From an uncultured Actinomycetes bacterium (GTDB lineage Bacteria > Actinomycetota > Actinomycetes > Mycobacteriales > Nakamurellaceae), in assembly GCA_937926105.1 (NCBI GenBank), contig CALANS010000204.1, positions 1-64,000 of the forward strand: 64,000 nucleotides of DNA, read 5' to 3'. The translations under genes and the position numbers were made by a program. Under the pieces are notes generated by a model. The model did not search any database, was not told the DNA's origin, and saw nothing but the letters and a program-made list of their open reading frames with translations. Position 1 is the first letter of the stretch. Every line of letters starts with the position of its first letter. This document shows, one piece after another, positions 40,612 to 49,242 of this stretch.

Positions 40612-41382
40612 TCAGTCCTCGACCAGCGCGAGTACCCGGGTGGGTGAGCCGGAGCCACCCACGATCGGAAGCGGTCCGGCGATCACCATGGCACCGGTCG
40701 GTGGCAGCGACGCCAGGTTCTGCAACTGGGTCAGCCCATACTTGCCGCTGCCCATCAGGTAGGAATGGCACGGGAAGTTGGGCTCGAAGGAGTGCGCGGC
40801 CCCAGCGTCGGTCCCGACCGTCTCCACTCCCATGCCGATCACCGGGGTGTCCTGCGCGATCCACCGGGCGCACTCCGCGGACATGCCGGGGCTGTGTGGG
40901 CCGGATTCGTCGGCGTTGATGGCCTCCTGCTGGGTCTTGCGCGCATCCCACCCGGTTCGCACCAGGATCCACCCACCCGCCGGCAGTGCCCCGTGCTGTG
41001 CTTCCCATTCCTTGACATCGTCGACCTGGATGAGGAAGTCGGGATCGGCGGCGACCCGGTCCGAGAAGTCCAGCACCGCCGCCGGGGCAATCAACCGCTC
41101 CGCGGGCACGGCGGAGATATCGGCGCCGTCCCGCCCGGTCACCCAATGGTTGGGAGCGTCGAAATGCGTTCCGGTGTGCTCTCCGGTATGGAAATTGTTC
41201 CAGTACCAGGCCGGCCCCCGGCTGTCGTAATTGCTGATCTCCTCCAGTTCGAAACGCTGAGTCTGGCCGAACTCCGGCGGCAGGACCAGGATCGGTGTCT
41301 GCTCCGACAGTGGCGCGGTGAGATCGACGACGCGGACCGTTCCGGCGCGGAGCGCGGCGGTGAGTTCGAGCAACACGGACAT
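40612..41382 (-). CDS. Cyclase-family metal-dependent hydrolase (kynurenine formamidase/isatin hydrolase type)
   Basis: This 256-residue protein of the putative cyclase family (PF04199) has the metal motif HTGTHFDAPNHW, with a second-sphere Asp and His, and a C-terminal MGVETVGTDAGAA segment. Known members hydrolyse formylkynurenine, isatin or other cyclic amides. Which one applies here is not decided by sequence. The ATG at 41382 has GGAGG 4 bases upstream. It is downstream of the operator at 41468-41483, on the minus strand, and is followed by the ThDP enzyme. Confidence 0.9.
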   Translation of the reverse strand: MSVLLELTAALRAGTVRVVDLTAPLSEQTPILVLPPEFGQTQRFELEEISNYDSRGPAWYWNNFHTGEHTGTHFDAPNHWVTGRDGADISAVPAERLIAPAAVLDFSDRVAADPDFLIQVDDVKEWEAQHGALPAGGWILVRTGWDARKTQQEAINADESGPHSPGMSAECARWIAQDTPVIGMGVETVGTDAGAAHSFEPNFPCHSYLMGSGKYGLTQLQNLASLPPTGAMVIAGPLPIVGGSGSPTRVLALVED

Positions 41383-41675
41383 GGATCCTCCATCCGGAAT
41401 TGCCGCCGCGCACCGCGGCGACAGTCGGGAGCTGCGACAATTCGTGACCATACGCCAACCGAATCGGGGACTGTCAACAGTCCGGTGCGACATCCCGAAC
41501 CGCCTCTCGGTAGGTGTGTATTGACAAGGTGCGCCCCCCGGGCCACACTGGAACCGTTCGCTCTCAATGAACAGTACCTGGGGGCTCGCCGGGTGGGGTT
41601 GCACGATGGCCCCCGACGGCGTGCCGCGGCGTGCCGCGGCACCCTCCTGATCCGAAGCCAGGTGAGGTAGCTCCC
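41383..41675. promoter_or_regulatory. Divergent control region cyclase / PLP enzyme
   Basis: The 293-base gap has no gene. On minus, TTGACA (complement of 41472-41477), 17-19 bases and CGTATG or TATGGT (complements of 41449-41454 or 41447-41452) form the cyclase promoter. GGACTGTCAACAGTCC (41468-41483), with 7-bp perfect arms, covers that -35. On plus, TTGACA (41521-41526), 17 bases and CACACT (41544-41549) form a weak promoter. The sequence GCGTGCCGCG is doubled at 41619-41638. Confidence 0.6.
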
Positions 41676-42809
41676 GTGCCGATGTCCAGCGACGAATTTC
41701 GCTCGCACTTCCCGATGCTCGCTGACGTGACACATCTCGCCAGCTGCAGCCAGGGGGCGCGCTCTGCCGAGGTGGATGCAGCACTGCAAAATATGTTGGA
41801 GTCCATCTCGGAGCAGGGAGCGCCCTGGGGTACCTGGATCGATGAGGTGGAACGAGCCCGGGCACAGTTCGCCGCCCTGATCCACGCATCGCCGGATGAG
41901 GTGGCCGTGATGCCCAACGCATCGACGGGCGCGCATCAAGTGGGCTCCGTCCTCGCATACGCCCGACGGTCTGGGATCATCTCCACAGAGATGGAATTTC
42001 CTTCTATAGGCCAGGTATGGCGCGCTCAGGAGCGACGCGGTGCATCCGTCAGATATGCAGGTGAACGGTCCGGAATGGTCACGATCGACTCTTACCGGGC
42101 ATTGATCGACGACACCACTGCGATGGTCTCGGTGCCCTTGGTCAGCTACAAGAACGGCGCGGTGTTGCCCGTGTCCGAGGTCGCGGAGTGTGCCAAAGCC
42201 CATGGCGCCCGCGTCTTCGTGGATGCCTACCAAGGCGCTGGCGTAATGCCGATTGATGTCGGTGCGCTCGGTTGCGATTACCTGGTTGCCGGCAATCTGA
42301 AGTACCTACTGGGGCTCCCCGGTATCGCGTTCCTCTATGTCCGTGCCGGCGTCGTGGACGAGATTCCACCCAGCCTGACGGGATGGTTCGGTCGCCCGAA
42401 CCCGTTCGACTTCGATCCCCGGGGTATTGCCTTCCCCGACGAGGCCAGACGCCTGGAGTCCGGAACGCCCGCGATACCGGCCGCCTACGCGGCCAATGCC
42501 GGAATGGGCCTGTTGCTGGACCTCGACCTAACCGAGGTGCGACGTCACGTGCACGAGTTGGTCACTATGACTGCACGTCGGTTGGGGGATCTCGGTGCGA
42601 CGTTGTACTGGCCGGAGCTCGACAGCGCCAGGGGTCCGCAGGTGGCCATCCGCGTGCCGGACCCGCTCAAACTGGGTGACTTCCTGCGTGGCAGGCGAAT
42701 CTTCACCAGCCCGCGCGGCGACGTCGTGCGACTGTCTTTCCACTACTACAACACGGTTGCTGACGTCGACGCCTGCGTCGCCGCAATGAAGGAGTACGGC
42801 GAGTTCTGA
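41676..42809 (+). CDS. Class V aminotransferase-fold PLP enzyme
   Basis: This 377-residue protein belongs to the cysteine desulfurase/kynureninase-like class V group. PLP-binding landmarks are SYKNGAVLP, the Asp in RVFVDAYQGAGVM and the Schiff-base Lys in AGNLKYLLGLPG. The reaction is not determined. Kynureninase-like, isopenicillin-epimerase-like or desulfurase-like activity are all possible. The GTG at 41676 is chosen because AGGTGAGG lies at good spacing; an ATG at 41682 gives two residues less. It leads an operon with the OsmC and bicupin genes. Codon use is somewhat less GC-rich than neighbours. Confidence 0.88.
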   Translation: MPMSSDEFRSHFPMLADVTHLASCSQGARSAEVDAALQNMLESISEQGAPWGTWIDEVERARAQFAALIHASPDEVAVMPNASTGAHQVGSVLAYARRSGIISTEMEFPSIGQVWRAQERRGASVRYAGERSGMVTIDSYRALIDDTTAMVSVPLVSYKNGAVLPVSEVAECAKAHGARVFVDAYQGAGVMPIDVGALGCDYLVAGNLKYLLGLPGIAFLYVRAGVVDEIPPSLTGWFGRPNPFDFDPRGIAFPDEARRLESGTPAIPAAYAANAGMGLLLDLDLTEVRRHVHELVTMTARRLGDLGATLYWPELDSARGPQVAIRVPDPLKLGDFLRGRRIFTSPRGDVVRLSFHYYNTVADVDACVAAMKEYGEF

Positions 42810-42867
42810 CCGTCACGCCATTTCGTCCATGACCGCTCGCTGCCCGCCGGGGCACAGGAGGAACACC

Positions 42868-43305
42868 ATGGGAATAAAGGTACGTCGACGCGCGAGGGCC
42901 CGGTGGCGAGGGAACGTGCCCGACGGCGTCGGGGAGATCAGCCTGGCCAGCGGATCTCTCACCGCACCCTATACACTCCGCTCGCGAACGGCGGAAGGCG
43001 TGCCTGCAGGGACGAACCCCGAGGAATTGATCGGTGCCGGATTGGCAGGGTGCTTCGCCATGTCCGTGGCGAATCTCCTCGAGGAGGACGGCATATCGGA
43101 TGTCGTCGTGGATGCCAGCGCCGTGGTGGAACTCGTCGAGACCAACAGCGGCTTCTCGTTGTCGACCATCACGCTGACGGTGTACGGCAGCGGGGCGGGT
43201 CTGGACCGGAGCCGGTTCGCCGAGCTGGCGGACCAGGCGAAGCGAACCTGTCCGGTATCGCGAGCCCTGGCAGGGACGACCATAGCGCTCACCATCGGGG
43301 AATGA
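42868..43305 (+). CDS. OsmC family peroxiredoxin
   Basis: OsmC/Ohr proteins reduce organic hydroperoxides with a Cys pair. This 145-residue protein has IGAGLAGCFAMSVANLL with the peroxidatic Cys and TCPVSRALAGTT with the second Cys, at the expected distance. The ATG at 42868 has an excellent ribosome site, AGGAGG. The N terminus is Arg-rich but short. It lies 58 bases after the PLP enzyme gene and overlaps the bicupin gene (ATGA). It may protect the pathway enzymes or detoxify a peroxide product. Confidence 0.9.
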   Translation: MGIKVRRRARARWRGNVPDGVGEISLASGSLTAPYTLRSRTAEGVPAGTNPEELIGAGLAGCFAMSVANLLEEDGISDVVVDASAVVELVETNSGFSLSTITLTVYGSGAGLDRSRFAELADQAKRTCPVSRALAGTTIALTIGE

Positions 43306-44111
43306 CCGTGGCCTCGCGGTACGTGGCTGCTCCACGCGGCATCGATGCGACCGCCGGACCGGCGGCCGGGGAGCGGGTGCTGCAGTCGTTACGGCTGTCC
43401 TCACCCCGCACATCACTCACGCTGGAAGTCGTGTCGCTATACGGACACGGAACTCAGCGGAACACCGGGACGGCCGAGGAGGTGCTCTTCGTGGTTGGCG
43501 GGTCGGGGAGGCTGTCGAACGCCGGACGGGAACATCCGCTGTCGCATCAGTGCGCAGCAGCCATTCCGCCGGAGACGTCCTACCGGCTGCAGTCGAGCGA
43601 TGGCGGCGGCAAGATCGAGGCCGTACGGGTCAGCGCGACGACGATGGGTTCGCTGCCGGTGCGACGTACCTCGATCAGCATCCGTCGCCTCGAGGACTGC
43701 GAAACCGGCGCTGCCACCGGAAATCGAGACTTCCAGGTGTTGGCAGACTCCGCCTCCGGGTTTACCGCCGGCACCCTGTTCGTGGGGAATGTCCCGCCGG
43801 GCCCCCCGGCGCCGGTGCACTACCATACCTACGACGAGGTGCTCTTCTTGCTCGAGGGACAGGGCGTCCTGCACATCGATGGCGAACATACACCGATCGG
43901 GCCCGGAAGTTGCTATCGGCTGCCCGCCCGAACACTCCACCAGATCGAGAACACCGGTGACGTCATGATGCGCGAGGTGGCGGTGTTCGTGCCGTCCGGC
44001 TCTCCGGCAGCGGCGTATCTGCCCGATGGGCGCGGGGCGTTCCCAGGGCTCGCAGACGATCTCATCGGTCCGGCCGGTCGCGGCAGCGTCGCGGAACGAC
44101 TCGATCAGTAG
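43302..44111 (+). CDS. Bicupin domain protein
   Basis: This 269-residue protein has two cupin barrels. The C-terminal one has the metal motif HYHTYDEVLFLLEGQG and a second motif ARTLHQIENTGD, with a likely metal site. The N-terminal one (TGTAEEVLFVVGGSGRL) lacks the metal His. Such proteins are often dioxygenases, isomerases or sugar-binding factors; the activity is unknown. It starts at 43302 overlapping the OsmC stop. It ends 7 bases into the convergent XRE-cupin gene. Confidence 0.85.
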   Translation: MTVASRYVAAPRGIDATAGPAAGERVLQSLRLSSPRTSLTLEVVSLYGHGTQRNTGTAEEVLFVVGGSGRLSNAGREHPLSHQCAAAIPPETSYRLQSSDGGGKIEAVRVSATTMGSLPVRRTSISIRRLEDCETGAATGNRDFQVLADSASGFTAGTLFVGNVPPGPPAPVHYHTYDEVLFLLEGQGVLHIDGEHTPIGPGSCYRLPARTLHQIENTGDVMMREVAVFVPSGSPAAAYLPDGRGAFPGLADDLIGPAGRGSVAERLDQ

Positions 44112-44650
44112 CTGGGTGGGGTCACCGCGAGTATGTAGCGAGCCGGCTTGCTACTCAGATTCTCGTAGAAGTGCGGGTGCCGCGAGTCGAAGTAGCAGCT
44201 GTCACCGGCCGCCAGCGTGACCTTTCGACGACCGATCGTCACGACGATCTCCCCGGAGGTCACCACCACGCACTCATGAGCCGCGTGCGAGCGCGGCTCG
44301 GGGGCTGATCGCGTGTGCGGCGCGAGCGAGCCCTCCAGCATCTCCATCGCGCCGGTCGACGGCGAGAGCCGGGCGAAGCTCACTCCGTCCTCCTGGACCA
44401 CCTTCCGCTTGCGAGCACGTACCACGACCACGCTGTGGTCGTCCTGCGCGATCAACGAGAACAGCGGAACTGAAAGGCTGTTCGCGATCTTCCGCAGCGT
44501 GGTGAGGCTTGGTTCGGTGAGACCGCGCTCCACCTGGCTGATGAGCGCCGGCGAGAGCCCGGATCGGGCGGCCAGTTCTCGCAACGACATGCCACGCTCG
44601 GTCCTGGTCACGCGGATCATGTTGGGTGCGACATCCTGTGGATCTGACAC
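44105..44650 (-). CDS. XRE family regulator with C-terminal cupin sensor
   Basis: This 181-residue repressor has an XRE helix-turn-helix (IRVTRTERGMSLRELAARSGLSPALISQVERGLTEPS, in parts) followed by a cupin_2 domain (AHECVVVTSGEIVVTIG and HPHFYENLSSKP). This architecture is common in regulators of amino acid, polyamine or sugar catabolism, the PuuR/SutR group, with the cupin as effector sensor. Its neighbours are the PLP-OsmC-bicupin operon and the amidohydrolases, so it may control both. The ATG at 44650 has no strong ribosome site. Confidence 0.92.
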   Translation of the reverse strand: MSDPQDVAPNMIRVTRTERGMSLRELAARSGLSPALISQVERGLTEPSLTTLRKIANSLSVPLFSLIAQDDHSVVVVRARKRKVVQEDGVSFARLSPSTGAMEMLEGSLAPHTRSAPEPRSHAAHECVVVTSGEIVVTIGRRKVTLAAGDSCYFDSRHPHFYENLSSKPARYILAVTPPSY

Positions 44651-44754
44651 CCGTGCATTCTGTCATGGCATCCGCCTGGTCCACACCATCGGAAACGCTG
44701 GCAGCCGATTCTGCTGGTGGCCGGGAGCCCTGGAGGTAGCGACCGGCCCGCGCG

Positions 44755-46056
44755 TCAGCCCGTGACGCGTAACGAAGCGCGATCGATCACCTGACCGTCC
44801 TTGAGCACCGCGGAAACGGATGCCAGGTGCCCCACATCCGTGGTGGGGTCCTCGTCAACCAGGATGAGATCGGCTCGTTGCCCAGCGCGTATCGCACCAA
44901 CCCGTTCGGCCACGCCGATGTAGCGAGCGCCGTTCACCGTGGCTGATCGGAGCACCTCCCACGGCGTGAGTCCAGCCTGCTGCAGCAGAACGAGTTCACG
45001 ATGAAGTTCGGGCCCGAAGGAAAGATCGCTACCTGCTGCGATCACGCCGCCAATCTCGGCCAGCCGGCGCAGATTGTCCTGTGCGACCGGAGTCATCACT
45101 CGCATCCAATCTGCCCAGCGATTCTGCCGCTGATGCTCCCGCTCGACCGTCAGTAGCCGCTGGTACTCGGCTGGCTCCAAGCAATGCCGGTACAGCGGCG
45201 TATCGAGGAAGGATGGGTCGTCTACCAGGCTGAAATACCGGCTGCCGATGGCGAGTGTGCTCGCCACGGGTATCTGCTTCACCGCCAGCAACCACAAGAA
45301 TTCGTCCGTCGCCGGCGACTGGATGACCGGGTGCGCCAGCGCGTCGGTGCCGCAGTCGACCGCTTCCCGCGCACGTGTCTCGCTCGATACGTGAACGGTA
45401 ACCCTGGTTTTCGCTGCGTGGGCCCGGGCGATGATTCCGCGAAGCACGTCCGGTGTCAAGATCGGGATAAGCGGCCGAACGCCCCAGTTGTGCTCGTCGT
45501 AGGTTACCTTGAGCACGTCCGGCTCGCGTGCCAGATGTTGATCCAGTTTTCCGATATCAAGGGGGAGCGAGTCGATGAGCGTTGCGCTTCCCAGGTTGGA
45601 GCCGTGACCTCCGGTCGCCGTGACGAATGCCCCGGAGCAGAAGATCCGCGGAGACGCGATCTCACCGGACCGTTCCGCCGCCCGCAGCCGGAGGATCACA
45701 TCCTCCGCGTTTCCGGCGTCGTAGACCGATGTGACTCCGCAATACAGGAATCCGGCCAGGCAGGCGAGGATTCCGGCACGCTCGCCCTCAGGATCCGTAC
45801 CCAGCATGTCGTCCGGGACCGGTGCCTCGTTGCTGGGGCCTTGGTGCGCGCCGGACCTGATATGAACGTGTGAATCGATCAAGCCCGGCAGCAGGTACCG
45901 GCCGGCCGCATGAACGATTTCGGCTCCGTCATCGACGATGTCCGCATCGGTCGCTACCTGCGCGATGACGCCGTCATCGATCGCAACCGAGACGCCGTCC
46001 GAGACGGTGCGCGTCGCGACGTCAACGTGGCGCGCCCCTCGGATCACCAGCTTCAT
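44755..46056 (-). CDS. Metal-dependent amidohydrolase
   Basis: This 433-residue enzyme of the imidazolonepropionase-like amidohydrolase superfamily has PGLIDSHVHI (HxH), a Lys in VLKVTYDEHN, His residues in VTVHVSS and DALAHPVI, and the metal Asp in AAGSDLSFGPE. It cleaves an amide or cyclic amide in the cytoplasm. The ATG at 46056 is chosen from AGGAG upstream; the longer frame lacks a family match. It is divergent from the second amidohydrolase, so the two likely act on related substrates. The exact substrate is not determined. Confidence 0.9.
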   Translation of the reverse strand: MKLVIRGARHVDVATRTVSDGVSVAIDDGVIAQVATDADIVDDGAEIVHAAGRYLLPGLIDSHVHIRSGAHQGPSNEAPVPDDMLGTDPEGERAGILACLAGFLYCGVTSVYDAGNAEDVILRLRAAERSGEIASPRIFCSGAFVTATGGHGSNLGSATLIDSLPLDIGKLDQHLAREPDVLKVTYDEHNWGVRPLIPILTPDVLRGIIARAHAAKTRVTVHVSSETRAREAVDCGTDALAHPVIQSPATDEFLWLLAVKQIPVASTLAIGSRYFSLVDDPSFLDTPLYRHCLEPAEYQRLLTVEREHQRQNRWADWMRVMTPVAQDNLRRLAEIGGVIAAGSDLSFGPELHRELVLLQQAGLTPWEVLRSATVNGARYIGVAERVGAIRAGQRADLILVDEDPTTDVGHLASVSAVLKDGQVIDRASLRVTG

Positions 46057-46172
46057 CCGCCCAGCTCTCCTAACATGGCAGTTCCCGCGCTCAAAGAACT
46101 TACGCTGCAACGCTAAGTACGAGCGGCATTCGTTTCGTGGCTGGATCCCCGGTTGCCCCGGAGTCGGCCGAT

Positions 46173-46219
46173 CGGTCCCTGCGGGACCGTTGACAATCGC
46201 CTGCCATGTGCCGCACACT
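46173..46219 (+). promoter_or_regulatory. Promoter with adjacent palindrome for the amidohydrolase-dipeptide operon
   Basis: CGGTCCC TGC GGGACCG (46173-46189) is a perfect 7-bp dyad ending right at TTGACA (46190-46195). An 18-base spacer and CACACT (46214-46219) follow. The plus-strand promoter at 41544-41549 has the same CACACT. A second loose dyad of GTGT and ACAC arms follows at about 46224-46244. The rest of the gap 46057-46285 holds nothing recognised. Confidence 0.5.
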
Positions 46220-46285
46220 ACTCGTGTACGTTGTCAGTGAACACCCCCGGCAGAGCGGCAATCAACGGGCGGGAGATTCGAGGCG

Positions 46286-47587
46286 GTGGGAATTCCTACG
46301 CGCGAGCGCGCCGAACGGCTGGTACTGCGGGCGCGGCGAGTGCTGCCTTCGTCCGACGCAGAGATCATTCATGACGCGGCCATCTTGGTGTGCGACAGCA
46401 CGATCGAGTATGTTGGGCCGCGCGACGGGCTCGATGGTGCGTCTACCCGGGAAGTCGATCTCGGCGACGCCACGCTCATGCCGGGCCTGTTCGACTGCCA
46501 TGTGCATCTGTCGTTCGACGGCGATATTAATGGCGACGGCGCGCCGGCGGATGATGCACGCCTTGCGGTGGTCATGGCGCGCAACGCGCAGTTGCTCCTC
46601 AACGCCGGCGTCACGACTGCTCGGGATCTGGGGTCGGCGTCCACCGTGGCACCGACCGTCCGTGACGCGATTTCGGAGAGGCTCATTCCCGGACCGCGCC
46701 TCCAGGTTGCCAATGCGCCACTGACTGTGACCGGCGGCCACGCCTGGCGCCTGGGCGGCGAGGCCGATGGCGTCGACGCAATTCAGCGGAAGGTGCGCCA
46801 GTTGCGGAAGACCGGCGCCGACATCTTGAAGATCATGACTACGGGCGGGTTCATGACGGCGGGCAGCCGGCCATGGGAGCGCCGATTCAGCGAGCCGGAA
46901 CTTGCTGCTGCCTGCGACGAGGCACACCGTCTCGGGATGCGCGTGACCACCCACGCACAGTCGGTCGAGGGTGTGCGCGCCGCGGTGCAGGCCGGAGTCG
47001 ACTCCATCGAACATTGCGCCTGGGTCACGCGAGACGGGATCCGGTTCGACAGCGACGTGGCGGCACTGATCGCGAGTGGTGGGGTGCCGGTCTGTCCCAC
47101 CATGAACGCGGCCTGCGTCGCCGACGCGTACTTCTGCCCGTGGGGGCCGCGCCAGCAGGTGATCGAGAACCTGCGTCGCATGCGAGAATCCGGGATCACG
47201 CTCATTGCCGGAACCGACTGCGGGATACCCCTGGTGCCGGCTGATGCCTACTTCGATGGTCTCGCGGTCATGGCGGAGTCCGGCATGTCCACGCGAGAGG
47301 TCATCCGGTCCGCGACAACGGACGCGGCAGCCGCGTGCGGCCTCGGCGAGGAGACCGGAGCCCTGACCGTCGGCAGGGCCGCGGACATCATCGGAGTGCG
47401 CGGCGATCCTACGGTGGACATTGCCGCGATGCGCGAACCGGTCTTGGTCATGGCCCGCGGCATGCTCAGGCACATCACACCACCGAGGCAACTTCGCACG
47501 CCCGACTACCACGCGCAGGCACAGCGGCTGCAACAACGCCTGCACCGCGACTCCGGGCGCGCCCCTTCTGCTCTCCAACCGTGTTAG
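46286..47587 (+). CDS. Amidohydrolase, Xaa-Arg/prolidase-like dipeptidase family
   Basis: This 433-residue metal hydrolase has MPGLFDCHVHLS (HxH), ILKIMTTGGFMT (carboxylated-Lys region), VTTHAQS and DSIEHCA, and the metal Asp in LIAGTDCGIPL. The K-I-M-T-T-G-G layout is that of the amidohydrolase group with Xaa-Arg and related dipeptidase activity. The GTG at 46286 has GAGGCG just upstream and is the only start near the domain. It is the first gene of the dipeptide transporter operon, 13 bases before the binding protein, which fits cleavage of imported dipeptides. Confidence 0.9.
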   Translation: MGIPTRERAERLVLRARRVLPSSDAEIIHDAAILVCDSTIEYVGPRDGLDGASTREVDLGDATLMPGLFDCHVHLSFDGDINGDGAPADDARLAVVMARNAQLLLNAGVTTARDLGSASTVAPTVRDAISERLIPGPRLQVANAPLTVTGGHAWRLGGEADGVDAIQRKVRQLRKTGADILKIMTTGGFMTAGSRPWERRFSEPELAAACDEAHRLGMRVTTHAQSVEGVRAAVQAGVDSIEHCAWVTRDGIRFDSDVAALIASGGVPVCPTMNAACVADAYFCPWGPRQQVIENLRRMRESGITLIAGTDCGIPLVPADAYFDGLAVMAESGMSTREVIRSATTDAAAACGLGEETGALTVGRAADIIGVRGDPTVDIAAMREPVLVMARGMLRHITPPRQLRTPDYHAQAQRLQQRLHRDSGRAPSALQPC

Positions 47588-47600
47588 GAAGGACCTCCCC

Positions 47601-49238
47601 ATGCATCCTCGTAGCGTCCGAATCACTCGGCGGAGCTTTCTCTATGGATCGGCGCTCACGAGTATTGCGGCGCTGTCCGCATGCTCTGGGGTGGGGCCCA
47701 CCGGGGACGGGAATCCGACGACTCCCCCGACCAGCGGCGGCGGGGCAACCGGCGGGTCCGGCGCGTCCGCTTCTGGTTCCGGGGCTGCTACCGCCGTGAA
47801 GGTCACCGTGGCACAGGGTGTGGATCCGACAACGCTGGACCCCATGCAACAGCGTGAGACGACAACCGAGAATGTGCTGATTCAGCTGTACGACACGTTG
47901 TTGACGAGATCGACGGAGGACGGGACCAAGTTCGACGGCGTGCTGGTGGAGAACTACAAGATGGTCGACGACATCACCATGTCGCTGACGCTGAAGAAGG
48001 ACGTCACGTTCTCGGACGGCAGCGCCTTCACGTCCGCAGACGTCGTGTACAGCTTCGACTACCTGCTGGGACGTGGTGAGTTCAGCGACCCGTCGATCGC
48101 GGCGTACCAGTTCGGCACCATCGACAAGGTCGTGGCCGACGGCGACGGCGAAGTCACGATCACGACCAAGGAGCCGGACCCCCTGCTGGCCGGGAGGCTG
48201 ACGCAGCTATTTGTGATCAAGGACAAGTCGTTGGCGAAGGATCCCAAGAAGCTAGCCTCCACGGCGATCGGAACCGGACCGTACACGCTCGACCGGTGGG
48301 ACCGGAACTCGCAGGTGGTCCTCACCGCGCGGAAGGACTACCACGGCGGCACTCCCAAGGTGCAGAACGTCGTCTTCCGGACCATCCCCGACGACGCATC
48401 CCGGCTTGCCGCGCTCAAGACCGGCGATGTCGATCTGATCACCAACGTGCCGGCCGACAACATCGCAGAGCTCAAGTCCAATGACAAGGTCAGAGTCGTC
48501 GATGTGCCGTCCGCGAGGATTGCCTCGGTCTGGCTCAACACCCTCGACGGCGGTCCGCTGGCCAAACGCGACGTACGGGTGGCACTGAATCATGCGATCG
48601 ACGTCGACTCCATCATCAAATATGTCATGAGTGGCTATGGGAAGCGCGTCGCTACCTTCGTTCCGGAATACTTCGAAGGCTACGATGCATCGATCAAGCC
48701 CATCACGTTCGACCCCACGGCCGCCCGCAAGCTACTGGCCGACGCCGGCTATGCCGATGGTTTCGAGATGACGCTCATGGTGCCGCAGGGCCGGTATCCT
48801 TTCGCCACCGAGGTGGTGCAGGCCATGATCCCGTATCTGAAGGATGTGGGCGTCACCCTGAAGATGAACGTCGTGGAGTTCGGAGTATTCGCCTCTGCCA
48901 CTCAGGCACGTAAAATTGGAGACGGCTTCTACGGTGCCTGGGGCAACTCGTTCTTCAACCCACTGGATGAGCTCACCGTTGCGGTGGTGTCGGGTGACAG
49001 GGGATTCAGCTGGTACAGCAACAAGGAGGTCGACAAACTCACCGCGAAGGCGGGCGAAACGATCGACGCGGACCAGCGGGTGGCGATCCTGCAGGCGATC
49101 GAGCGTGACCTGCTCGACGATCCACCCTTCATCTTCCTGTTTGCGTACATCGACCTGTACGGTCTCTCCAGCCGGCTCGATTTCAAACCGCGGTCGGACG
49201 AGCTGCTTCCGATGCGCGACGCGACCGTGACCGGATGA
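47601..49238 (+). CDS. Dipeptide-type ABC transporter binding lipoprotein
   Basis: This 545-residue SBP_bac_5 protein starts at the ATG 47601 with AGGAAGGA upstream. The N terminus SVRITRRSFLYGSALTS, a hydrophobic core and LSACSG form a Tat-like lipoprotein signal, followed by a Pro/Ser/Gly linker. The domain shows the standard LKKDVTFSDGSAFTSADVVYS segment. It delivers the substrate to the four genes that follow. The amidohydrolase before it suggests dipeptides or peptide-like amides as the ligand. Confidence 0.93.
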   Translation: MHPRSVRITRRSFLYGSALTSIAALSACSGVGPTGDGNPTTPPTSGGGATGGSGASASGSGAATAVKVTVAQGVDPTTLDPMQQRETTTENVLIQLYDTLLTRSTEDGTKFDGVLVENYKMVDDITMSLTLKKDVTFSDGSAFTSADVVYSFDYLLGRGEFSDPSIAAYQFGTIDKVVADGDGEVTITTKEPDPLLAGRLTQLFVIKDKSLAKDPKKLASTAIGTGPYTLDRWDRNSQVVLTARKDYHGGTPKVQNVVFRTIPDDASRLAALKTGDVDLITNVPADNIAELKSNDKVRVVDVPSARIASVWLNTLDGGPLAKRDVRVALNHAIDVDSIIKYVMSGYGKRVATFVPEYFEGYDASIKPITFDPTAARKLLADAGYADGFEMTLMVPQGRYPFATEVVQAMIPYLKDVGVTLKMNVVEFGVFASATQARKIGDGFYGAWGNSFFNPLDELTVAVVSGDRGFSWYSNKEVDKLTAKAGETIDADQRVAILQAIERDLLDDPPFIFLFAYIDLYGLSSRLDFKPRSDELLPMRDATVTG

Positions 49239-49242
49239 GTAG

